Assembly: GCA_950071955.1 (NCBI GenBank)
Contig: CATMOC010000173.1
Coordinates: 1-7,420 of the forward strand
Origin: an uncultured Mesorhizobium sp.
GTDB lineage: Bacteria > Pseudomonadota > Alphaproteobacteria > Rhizobiales > Rhizobiaceae
Direction of reading: 5' to 3'
Length of the DNA: 7,420 nucleotides
Part shown: positions 1 to 5,825 of the stretch, one piece after another
Position numbering within the stretch: the stretch's first letter is position 1
Layout: each line of letters begins with the position of its first letter
Notes under the pieces: model-generated
Database searches by the model: none
What the model saw: the letters and a program-made list of their open reading frames with translations, nothing else
What the model was told of the DNA's origin: nothing
Made by a program: the position numbers and the translations under genes

Positions 1-170
1 GGCTGGCGCGGCTCGTGCAGGATCGATCTCTGAGACTAGAAATGGGTCAACGGGGGCGCGCCGCCGTCGAAGCGCGATACGCTCTCAGCCTGCATCAGGA
101 ACGGCTCCTCGAGATGCTCCTCTCACTGGTGGCGGAGAAGAATCACCAGCGGGGAGAGGTGACCAGGTAG
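1..170 (+). CDS. Glycosyltransferase, C-terminal end (partial, 5' end outside window)
   Basis: The frame starting at position 3 is open from the window edge to a TAG at 168-170, giving 55 residues. It contains the stretch MGQRGRAAVEARYALSLHQE followed by RLLEML. This matches the usual tail of GT4-type (group 1) glycosyltransferases: a short helix after the nucleotide-sugar domain, 'mG.rGR.aVe.rYs', then a closing helix with 'RLl.ll'. Such enzymes transfer a sugar from an activated donor during polysaccharide assembly on the cytoplasmic side of the membrane. The catalytic part lies upstream of the window, so donor and acceptor are unknown. The stop is 3 nt before the ATG of the next ORF, whose first residues look like a polysaccharide deacetylase, which agrees with an exopolysaccharide cluster. 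The family call rests only on the tail motif, so it is fairly but not fully secure. Confidence 0.68.
   Translation, partial: LARLVQDRSLRLEMGQRGRAAVEARYALSLHQERLLEMLLSLVAEKNHQRGEVTR
154..162 (+). promoter_or_regulatory. Shine-Dalgarno-like site for the ORF at 174
   Basis: GAGAGGTGA resembles the anti-Shine-Dalgarno complement and lies 11 nt before the ATG at 174. A closer GGAG at 170-173 abuts the ATG and is probably too near to be the main site. The site sits inside the last codons of the glycosyltransferase, as expected for an operon, and supports 174 as an authentic old start codon rather than a chance ATG. Confidence 0.45.
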
Positions 171-173
171 GAG

Positions 174-458
174 ATGCTCAACGCTTTCACCGTTGACCTC
201 GAGGACTGGTATCAGGGACTCTCGGACGAAGACCGCGCCAAGGTGGACGCGGCGGCCGAAACCGCCAACAAGGCCAACCGCGACTGGCTCGCCTCGCAGG
301 AATCCGTCTATGGCAAGCTGAAGGAAGCGGGCGTGCAGATCTCCGAACTCGGCGACGATGCGCGCGCCGCCTTCCGCGGGGCTTCGCAGCCGGTCTACCA
401 GAGCGGCCTGGTGACGCCGGATCAACTCGCCGCCTGGAAGACGGCGAAGGGCGAATAA
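174..458 (+). pseudogene. Chimeric ORF: polysaccharide-deacetylase start fused to C-terminus of a TRAP substrate-binding protein (DctP)
   Basis: This 94-residue ORF is made of two unrelated parts. Residues 1-16 (MLNAFTVDLEDWYQGL) match the start of polysaccharide deacetylases, 'NA.TVDlEDwyqg', where the Asp of the VDxED motif begins the NodB-type fold. From about residue 15 onward (LSDEDRAKVDAAAETANKAN, later LKEAGVQISELGDDARAAFR and PVYQ) it matches the last ~80 residues of DctP-type periplasmic solute-binding proteins, which are normally about 330 residues. There is no signal peptide and no ligand-binding lobe, so neither function can remain. The left part belongs with the glycosyltransferase upstream. 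The right part belongs with dctQ, which begins 4 nt after this stop. The fusion is in frame at DWYQGL/SDED, and the exact breakpoint cannot be fixed because both families could supply part of 'DWYQGL'. It is either a genuine deletion/recombination product or an assembly join. Confidence 0.72.
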
Positions 459-462
459 GGCC

Positions 463-990
463 TTGCGGGCGGCGGCCGTCCTGATCCGGCTCTCGGCCGG
501 CCTCAACCGGATCGCGCTCTGGGGCGCGGTCCTGGCGGTGGCCGTCATGGCCTTTTCCGCCGGATATCAGGTCGTCGCCCGCTACGTCTTCGACGCTCCG
601 CCGGTCTGGACCGAGGAACTCGCCCGCCGGGCGATGGTCTGGGCCGGCATGCTCGGCGCCTCGGTCGCCTTCCACGAGCGTTCGGACCCGAACCTCTTTC
701 CGCACATGGTCTCCATCCGCGGATCGCGCGGCGCCGCGCTCGCCCTGCTGAGGTCGGCCGGCGCGGCGGTGTTCGTCCTGCCGGTGCTCTATTACTCCCT
801 GCTCGGACCGAACTTCAGCCTGGCGCGGGGTTTCATCGGGCGGACGCTGGAACGCAAGGCGGAGATGATGGGCATCTCCATGGCCTGGTTCACCGCGGCG
901 ATCCCCGTCGCCTTCACGCTCATATTCATCCACCTGCTTGCGCAGCTCGCTCGCCATTTCACGCAGCCGCCGGAACCGATACCCGCATGA
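463..990 (+). CDS. dctQ: TRAP transporter small permease subunit (DctQ family)
   Basis: This 175-residue membrane protein is the usual length for DctQ, the small integral-membrane subunit of tripartite ATP-independent periplasmic transporters. It partners the large permease DctM and a DctP binding protein to import small carboxylates and related solutes using an ion gradient. Four hydrophobic segments are visible at about residues 16-37, 54-71, 93-115 and 137-160. The family signature QVVARYVFDAPPVWTEELAR (about 36-55) lies between the first two, followed by MVWAGMLGASVAFHER. The start is taken as TTG at 463, 4 nt after the dctP-fragment stop. The first in-frame ATG (548) would fall inside membrane segment 1, so TTG is preferred, though its Shine-Dalgarno site is weak. 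The stop overlaps the M81 gene start by 4 nt (ATGA). No DctM gene is present in the window, which is unusual because dctM commonly follows dctQ or is fused to it. Confidence 0.88.
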   Translation: MRAAAVLIRLSAGLNRIALWGAVLAVAVMAFSAGYQVVARYVFDAPPVWTEELARRAMVWAGMLGASVAFHERSDPNLFPHMVSIRGSRGAALALLRSAGAAVFVLPVLYYSLLGPNFSLARGFIGRTLERKAEMMGISMAWFTAAIPVAFTLIFIHLLAQLARHFTQPPEPIPA

Positions 991-2441
991 AGATCTTCAT
1001 CGCCAGCATCTCCACCGAGACCAACTCCTTCTCGCCCCTGCCGACCGGGCGGCTGAGCTTCGAGGAAGGCGTCGTCGCCCATGGCGACGCGACCAAGGGC
1101 CCGGTCGAATACTGGTCGGCGCCGCTGCACATCTGGCGCAAGCGCGCCGAAGCGGCGGGCTGGGAGGTGGTCGAGAGCCTGACCGCGCATGCCCAGCCGG
1201 CCGGGCCGACGGTGCGGGAGGTGTATGAGGAATTCCGCGACGAAATCCTGGCAGACCTTCGGGACGCCGGGCCCGTCGACGTGATCCTGCTCTCCCTTCA
1301 CGGCGCCATGATCGCCGACGGCTACGACGACTGCGAGGGCGATCTGATCCGGCACTGCCGCGACATTGCCGGGCCGAAGACGGTGATCGGCGGACTGCTC
1401 GATCCGCATTGCCACCTGACGGAAGAGATGCTCGGCAACGCGACACTGCTTGTCGCCTACAGGGAATATCCACACGTCGACATTCCGGAGCGCGCGGAAG
1501 ACCTGTTCACCCTCGCTGCCGACGCCGCCGAGGGGAGGACAAAGCCGGTCATGCGCGAGTTCGACTGCCGCATGATCTGCGCCATGCATACGCCCTATGC
1601 CCCAATGCGCGGCTTCGTGGACATGCTCCTGGAGCGCGAGAAGGAGGAGGGCATCCTGTCGCTCTCGCTCGCCGCCGGCTTTCCATGGGGCGACCATCCT
1701 CGCGTCGGTGCCCGCATGCTGGCGATCACAGACGGCGATCCCGACAGAGCGGCGGCTCTGGCCGAGGAGATCGGCAGGCACCTTTTCTCGCTGCGCCACG
1801 AGATCATGCGGCCCTATCCGGACATCCAGGGCGCGCTCGACCGGGCGGTCGCGGCGGCCTCCGGCCCGGTGGTGCTGGCCGACGTCTCCGACAATGCCGG
1901 CGGTGGTGCGCCGTCCGACGCGACCTTCCTGCTGGAGGCGATCCTCGAACGCGGCATCACCAATGTCGCGACCGGCATCTACTGGGACCCGGTCGCGGTG
2001 CGCATCTGCCGCGAGGCGGGCGAGGGCGCGACGCTGAAGCTGAGGCTCGGCGGCAAATGCGGGCCGATGTCCGGCAGGCCGCTCGACCTTGAGGTGACGG
2101 TACGCGGCATCGCCAGCGGTCTGACGCAGCGCTTCGGATCGCTGCCGGCGCCGCTCGGCAACCTGGTCTGGCTGGAGGCAAACGGCGTCGATATCCTCGT
2201 CAACGACAACCGCACCCAGACCTTCCACCCCGAAGCCTTTACCGGCATCGGCATCGATCTTTCGGCGAAGAAAATCGTCTGCGTGAAATCCTCAAACCAC
2301 TTCCATGCCGGATTCGCGCCGATCGCGTCGGAGGTCATTCACGTGGCAACGCCGGGTTCGATCACACCCGACTACGGCAACATTCCCTTCACCAAACGCG
2401 CCCCGAACTATTGGCCGAAGACCGAGGACCCCTTCGCATGA
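987..2441 (+). CDS. M81 family metallopeptidase (MlrC/microcystinase C-like)
   Basis: This 484-residue protein shows the two-domain MlrC layout at about normal length for the family (roughly 480-530). The N-terminal domain begins IASISTETNSFSPLPT (5-20), contains LLSLHGAM (101-108) and then LLDPHCHLTEEM (137-148) and YREYPHVDIPE (158-168). Asp139, His141 and His163 form the D-x-H-x21-H set known in MlrC as the zinc ligands. The C-terminal domain carries DNAGGGAPSD (302-311), a family hallmark, and KSSNHFHAGF (434-443). Known MlrC cleaves an amide bond in linearised microcystin, but most family members have unknown natural substrates, so this one is best called a zinc-dependent amidohydrolase or peptidase of unknown substrate. 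No signal peptide is seen, implying a cytoplasmic enzyme. ATGA overlaps join it to dctQ upstream and to the alpha/beta hydrolase downstream, implying translational coupling and action on an imported compound. Confidence 0.92.
   Translation: MKIFIASISTETNSFSPLPTGRLSFEEGVVAHGDATKGPVEYWSAPLHIWRKRAEAAGWEVVESLTAHAQPAGPTVREVYEEFRDEILADLRDAGPVDVILLSLHGAMIADGYDDCEGDLIRHCRDIAGPKTVIGGLLDPHCHLTEEMLGNATLLVAYREYPHVDIPERAEDLFTLAADAAEGRTKPVMREFDCRMICAMHTPYAPMRGFVDMLLEREKEEGILSLSLAAGFPWGDHPRVGARMLAITDGDPDRAAALAEEIGRHLFSLRHEIMRPYPDIQGALDRAVAAASGPVVLADVSDNAGGGAPSDATFLLEAILERGITNVATGIYWDPVAVRICREAGEGATLKLRLGGKCGPMSGRPLDLEVTVRGIASGLTQRFGSLPAPLGNLVWLEANGVDILVNDNRTQTFHPEAFTGIGIDLSAKKIVCVKSSNHFHAGFAPIASEVIHVATPGSITPDYGNIPFTKRAPNYWPKTEDPFA
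2424..2428 (+). promoter_or_regulatory. Shine-Dalgarno site fixing the alpha/beta hydrolase start at 2438
   Basis: GAGGA lies 9 nt before the ATG at 2438, inside the end of the M81 gene. An upstream in-frame TTG at 2411 would add nine residues but has no comparable site and would give a 31-nt overlap. The ATG at 2438 gives the same ATGA overlap used at the neighbouring junctions. Confidence 0.5.
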
Positions 2442-3292
2442 GGAACCGACTGATCGCCGACCGCGACCGTTTTGCGGCCGAGTATCCGGAACAGCGGATC
2501 GACTTGAACGGCCGCGACTGGGGTATTCTGGACGTCGGGGCCGGCGGACCGGTCCTGCTCCTCATCCCAGGCACGCTCGGGCGCTGCGATATCTTCTGGC
2601 AGCAGATCGAGGCGCTGAAGGACCGCGCCCGGATCGTCTCGCTGTCCTATCCGGTCTCCGGCGGCGTCGAGGAATGGTCGGACGACCTCGCGACGCTGTG
2701 CGAAAAGCTCGGGCTAGGCAAGGTGACCGTGTTGGGTTCGTCTCTCGGCGGCTATCTTGTCCAGCATTTCGCCGCGACGCATCCAGAGTGCGTCGAGCGG
2801 CTGATCGCGGCAAACACGCTTCATTCGGTCGCGGAGATCGCGACGAAGCCGCCCTATAGCTCCGACCTGGACAACGGCCCGATCGACGAACTGCGGGCCG
2901 GCTTCGGCAACGGCTTGAAGGCGTGGGCACAGATCCATCCGGACCAGTCGGACCTCGTGGAGCTTCTCCTGATGGAGGTCGGCGGCCGCATTCCCGAGCC
3001 GGAATTGCGCAACCGGCTCAATGCCCTGAAGCGCGGGCCTGAACTGCCGCCGGTGGAACTTCCGAAGGAACGCATCGCCACGATCGAGGGTGCCGATGAT
3101 CCGCTGATCCCGCCGCCGATGCGCGAGGCCGTGCGGGCGCGGCTGCGGCCCGGCGTGGCCTATCGCTTCGAGAGCGGCGGACATTTCCCCTACGTCGTCC
3201 GTCCGGCGCTCTACACCGCACTGCTGGAGGAGCAACTGGGACTTCCCCTGACCGGCGAGGACTGGGGCGAAGGCCCGGTGCGCGCACGATGA
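2438..3292 (+). CDS. Alpha/beta hydrolase, maspardin-like
   Basis: This 284-residue protein has the alpha/beta hydrolase fold in order: strand and oxyanion region LLLIPGTLGRCDIFWQQIEA (40-59), nucleophile elbow GSSLGG (100-105, Ser102), probable acid in GADDPLIPP (Asp221, with Asp220 as alternative) and catalytic histidine in GGHFPYV (His249). A complete Ser-Asp-His triad is therefore present. The PGTLG...IFW motif and the conservative elbow resemble the maspardin/SPG21 branch, a group of mostly uncharacterised hydrolases. There is no signal peptide, so it is probably cytoplasmic. The likely reaction is hydrolysis of an ester, amide or similar bond in an intermediate of the pathway, but the substrate cannot be told from the sequence. 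It is coupled by 4-nt ATGA overlaps to the M81 gene before it and the mu-crystallin-like gene after it, so the three are probably made together in related amounts. Confidence 0.85.
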   Translation: MRNRLIADRDRFAAEYPEQRIDLNGRDWGILDVGAGGPVLLLIPGTLGRCDIFWQQIEALKDRARIVSLSYPVSGGVEEWSDDLATLCEKLGLGKVTVLGSSLGGYLVQHFAATHPECVERLIAANTLHSVAEIATKPPYSSDLDNGPIDELRAGFGNGLKAWAQIHPDQSDLVELLLMEVGGRIPEPELRNRLNALKRGPELPPVELPKERIATIEGADDPLIPPPMREAVRARLRPGVAYRFESGGHFPYVVRPALYTALLEEQLGLPLTGEDWGEGPVRAR

Positions 3293-4281
3293 TCGTCCTC
3301 TCCGACGCCGACATCGCCGCGCTGTTGCCGATGCGCGATGCCATCGAAGTGGTGGAAGGCGCAATGAAGGAGGTCTCGGCCGGCAACGCCAACCTGCCGC
3401 TCCGCTCGATCATGGATGTCGGCAAGCCGAACATGATGGGCATCATGCCCGGTGCCTTCATGCCGGGCTCGGAGGCGACGGCGCCATGCTACGGCATCAA
3501 GCTGGTCAGCCTGTTTCCCGGCAATCCGGACTCCGGCTACTCTTCGCATCAGGGCGCGATCGTGCTGTTCGAATCGAAGCACGGTTCGGCGATCGCGATG
3601 ATGAATGCGGGGCTGCTGACGGCGATCCGCACTGCGGCCGCGAGCGCGGTGGCAACCCGCGCGTTGGCGCGCGAGGATGCGGGCGTTCTCGCCATCATTG
3701 GTGCCGGTGAACAGGCCGAGCATCACCTGGAGGCGATGGTGGCAGTCAGGCCCGTGCGGGAGGTTCGCATCGTGGGCCGTCGCCGCGAGAAGGCGCAGAA
3801 GCTCGCCGCCCATGCCCGGGAAAGGCATCCGGCGCTGACGATCGACGTTCTGGACGACGTCCGGCAGGCCGTCGACGGGGCCGATCTCGTCTGCACGGTC
3901 ACGTCCTCTGCCGAGCCGGTGCTGTCTGGCGACTGGATCGCGCCTGGGACGCATCTCAACGTGGTCGGCGCATCCATTCCTTCCAAGCGCGAGATCGACG
4001 AGGAGATGGTGGCCCGCGCCGCCCTCTTTGTCGACTACCGCCCCTCCACCTTCGCGCAGGCCGGGGAGGTGATCGGCGCCATCGAAAGCGGCAGGATAGG
4101 CAAGGACCACGTGCGCGCCGAGATCGGCGAGGTGCTGGGCGGTTCCAGGCCGGGACGTTCCGGCGCGGAGGAGATCACGCTCTACCGTTCGCTTGGCATC
4201 GCCGCGCAGGATCTCGCCTGCGCCATGCATTGCCTGACCCGCGCAAGGGCGGAAGGCCGGGGCGTCGACGCGCCGTTGTAA
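3289..4281 (+). CDS. Ornithine cyclodeaminase/mu-crystallin family protein (probable ketimine reductase or imine-forming dehydrogenase)
   Basis: The 330-residue length is normal for the family. The substrate-binding part includes YGIKLVSLFPGN (68-79; Lys71 in the conserved substrate lysine position) and LLTAIRTAAASAVATRALAR (109-128; Arg114). The Rossmann fold follows with VLAIIGAGEQAEHHLEAM (133-150), a GxGxQ dinucleotide loop, and VRIVGRRREKAQKL. Near residue 227 the sequence is GASIPSKREID. True ornithine cyclodeaminases have a catalytic aspartate in the matching GGDxPGKxE motif, but here Ala-Ser stands there, as in mu-crystallin ('GASRPDxRELD'). I infer an NAD(P)H-linked reduction of a cyclic imine, or oxidation of an amino acid, rather than deamination of ornithine. 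It is the last gene of the operon, joined to the hydrolase by an ATGA overlap. Its stop is one base from the stop of the convergent HlyD-like gene. Confidence 0.88.
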   Translation: MIVLSDADIAALLPMRDAIEVVEGAMKEVSAGNANLPLRSIMDVGKPNMMGIMPGAFMPGSEATAPCYGIKLVSLFPGNPDSGYSSHQGAIVLFESKHGSAIAMMNAGLLTAIRTAAASAVATRALAREDAGVLAIIGAGEQAEHHLEAMVAVRPVREVRIVGRRREKAQKLAAHARERHPALTIDVLDDVRQAVDGADLVCTVTSSAEPVLSGDWIAPGTHLNVVGASIPSKREIDEEMVARAALFVDYRPSTFAQAGEVIGAIESGRIGKDHVRAEIGEVLGGSRPGRSGAEEITLYRSLGIAAQDLACAMHCLTRARAEGRGVDAPL

Positions 4282-4282
4282 T

Positions 4283-5479
4283 TCACTCCCGCCGCTCGAC
4301 GAGCGATCCGTCGGCGAGCGTGTCGGCGGGGTGCACCACGACCGTGGCGCCCGACTCGACGCCGGAGAGGACCTGCGCCGTCCGGTCGTTCATCTGGCCG
4401 ATCTCGACCGGTGTCTGGCGCAGCCGATCGCCATCGACCACGAAGAGGTTCCACGCGTCGCCGCTGCGAAACAGGGCCGAGATCGGCACCTGTACGCAGG
4501 CCTCGCAGTCCCAGACCGTCATTTCGGCGAAGACGCGGTAGCCGTGGCCGAGGCGCGCGTCGCTCTCGTCGAGGTCGAGCACGGCGTTGACCCGCTGCTC
4601 CTCGATGCCGAGCGCGGAGACCTTGGTGAAGGCGGCCGGATCGACGCGCCGGACGGTCGCCTGCAAGGCGCGGTCGCCGCCCCAGTCGCTGATCGCCGCC
4701 TTCGTGCCGGGGCCGATCCGTACGGCGTCCGAGGAGAGCAGGTCGACGACCACCTCGAGATCGCTCGTGTCGCCGATCTCGGCGATCAGGGCACCGGCGG
4801 GGATTGCCTGTTCGCTCCGGGCGTGCACGGCGAGGACCGAACCGTCGACCGGCGCAAGCAGGCTGACGCAACAGCTGTCCTCCTGTGGACCCGGCGCATC
4901 CGGCAGGAGCAGGCGCGCCTCCGCGCTCGCCAGTTCGGCGCGGCGGAAGGCGACGGTGGCCTCGGCCGATTCGACCGCCGCCTTCTGGAGGTCGACGGCG
5001 TTCTGGGACTTCTGCAACGCACTTTCCGAGATGATGCCGGGCCCGAACAGTTTCAGTGCCCGGGCAAGCTCATCTTCAGCGAGCCTGAGGGCCGTCCGCA
5101 CCCGCTGCAACTCGCTTTCGGCGATGCCGACGCCCGACCGCGCTGCGTCGCGGGCGGCGAGCAGCTCGGCCTCGGTTCGTCGGTCGATAAGCGGAGGATC
5201 GAGCGGGCGGATCGCCGCCACCACTGTCACCCCGCCGACGACCGGGTCGCCTTCGTCAAGGACGGTGCGCGACAGCCTCCCGGCAATGGGCGCCGAAACC
5301 GTATAGACCTCGCGCACCTGCGTCTTGCCTTCCTCGCGTATCTCGACGCGCATCGGCGCCTCGACGACTTCCGCGACGTCGACGAGTGCTGGCTGCTCGC
5401 GCAGCGCCCAGACGAAGCCGGCCGCGATCGCCAGTGCGAGCAAGGCGAGGCCGAGGCGTTTGATCCAGACGGACTTCAT
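4283..5479 (-). CDS. HlyD-family periplasmic adaptor of an ABC efflux system
   Basis: This 398-residue protein has an N-terminal membrane anchor (about residues 9-26, no lipobox cysteine), so most of it lies in the periplasm. The first half-lipoyl strand set is around YTVSAPIAGRLSRTVLDEGD (59-78). A long alpha-helical hairpin rich in Ala, Glu and Arg follows (about 100-190), then the second half-lipoyl segment LLAPVDGSVLAVHARSEQAI (207-226) and beta-barrel regions ending in VPISALFRSGDAWNLFVVDG (331-350). This is the order of HlyD/MacA-type adaptors, which link an inner-membrane transporter to an outer-membrane channel. The FtsX-like permease gene ends 4 nt upstream, so the two form one operon and probably one export complex; the cargo is unknown. 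An AAGGGA site at 5488-5493 lies 8 nt before the ATG. Four cysteines (203-204 adjacent, and Cys325-x-x-Cys328) are unusual for this kind of protein. Confidence 0.87.
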   Translation of the reverse strand: MKSVWIKRLGLALLALAIAAGFVWALREQPALVDVAEVVEAPMRVEIREEGKTQVREVYTVSAPIAGRLSRTVLDEGDPVVGGVTVVAAIRPLDPPLIDRRTEAELLAARDAARSGVGIAESELQRVRTALRLAEDELARALKLFGPGIISESALQKSQNAVDLQKAAVESAEATVAFRRAELASAEARLLLPDAPGPQEDSCCVSLLAPVDGSVLAVHARSEQAIPAGALIAEIGDTSDLEVVVDLLSSDAVRIGPGTKAAISDWGGDRALQATVRRVDPAAFTKVSALGIEEQRVNAVLDLDESDARLGHGYRVFAEMTVWDCEACVQVPISALFRSGDAWNLFVVDGDRLRQTPVEIGQMNDRTAQVLSGVESGATVVVHPADTLADGSLVERRE

Positions 5480-5487
5480 CTCGCTAT

Positions 5488-5493
5488 TCCCTT
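5488..5493 (-). promoter_or_regulatory. Shine-Dalgarno site of the HlyD-like adaptor gene
   Basis: AAGGGA on the minus strand lies 8 nt before the ATG at 5479 and overlaps the last codons of the permease gene. This fixes the adaptor start and ties its translation to the end of the permease reading frame. If ribosomes stop early at 5823, coupling to the adaptor may be weakened. Confidence 0.5.
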
Positions 5494-5822
5494 GTCTTGA
5501 GCACGCGCACGAGGTCGAGGCGGTCGACCCGGCGGCGCACGATGAGCGCGGAAAGGATCGCGACGCCGACGACCACGAGGCTGGCGATCGCGAACGTGTA
5601 GCGGCTGACCACGAAGGGGATGCGGAACAGGTCGCTCTCGAAACCGCGCACCACCGCGAAGGAGAAGCCGTAGCCGAGCGCCCAGCCGAGCGGCTGGGCC
5701 AGCGCCACGACGGCGCCGAGTTCGATCAGGAGCACGCTCGACACCTCGCCGCGCGTGAAGCCGAGGACTCTCAGGCTGGCTAGTTCCCGCGCCCGCTCCG
5801 AAAGCTGGATACGCGCGGAATT

Positions 5823-5825
5823 TTA
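5823..5825 (-). other. Premature TAA in the permease gene
   Basis: The minus strand reads ...ATC ACC TTC GGC GTC GTC TAA AAT TCC GCG CGT ATC CAG... with family-typical sequence on both sides and no frame change. One base change from TAC or TAT (Tyr) gives TAA. The expected plus-strand triplet would be GTA or ATA; TTA is found. Confidence 0.85.

Noticed and set aside
187..957. Minus-strand open frame of 256 codons over the dctP remnant and dctQ
   Set aside because: Arg- and Pro-rich translation without domain features; the plus-strand frame carries the DctQ signature and four membrane segments.
792..2228. Long open frame on the minus strand (478 codons) opposite dctQ and the M81 gene
   Set aside because: Its translation is rich in Arg, His, Asp and Gly with no recognisable domain. 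It lies opposite strongly supported genes, as expected for mirror frames in GC-rich DNA.
2411..2437. Alternative TTG start for the alpha/beta hydrolase
   Set aside because: It adds nine residues not expected in the fold. The ATG at 2438 has a GAGGA site 9 nt upstream and the ATGA overlap shared by neighbouring junctions.
3211..4230. Minus-strand open frame of 339 codons opposite the mu-crystallin-like gene
   Set aside because: Low-complexity Arg/His/Asp composition and no family motif; the plus-strand gene has clear family motifs throughout.
4261..4274. Possible terminator hairpin GGCG-TCGACG-CGCC
   Set aside because: The stem is only 4 bp, lies inside the coding sequence and is not followed by a T-run; such short GC repeats are common by chance here.
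4331..5500. Plus-strand open frame of 389 codons opposite the HlyD-like gene
   Set aside because: It is a compositional shadow; the minus-strand protein has a membrane anchor, lipoyl halves and a coiled-coil hairpin in correct order.
5484..5744. A separate 86-residue membrane protein starting at an ATG after the permease stop
   Set aside because: The family-typical sequence begins before this ATG, immediately after the TAA, so it is the tail of the permease rather than an independent gene. Internal restart remains possible but no good ribosome binding site is evident.
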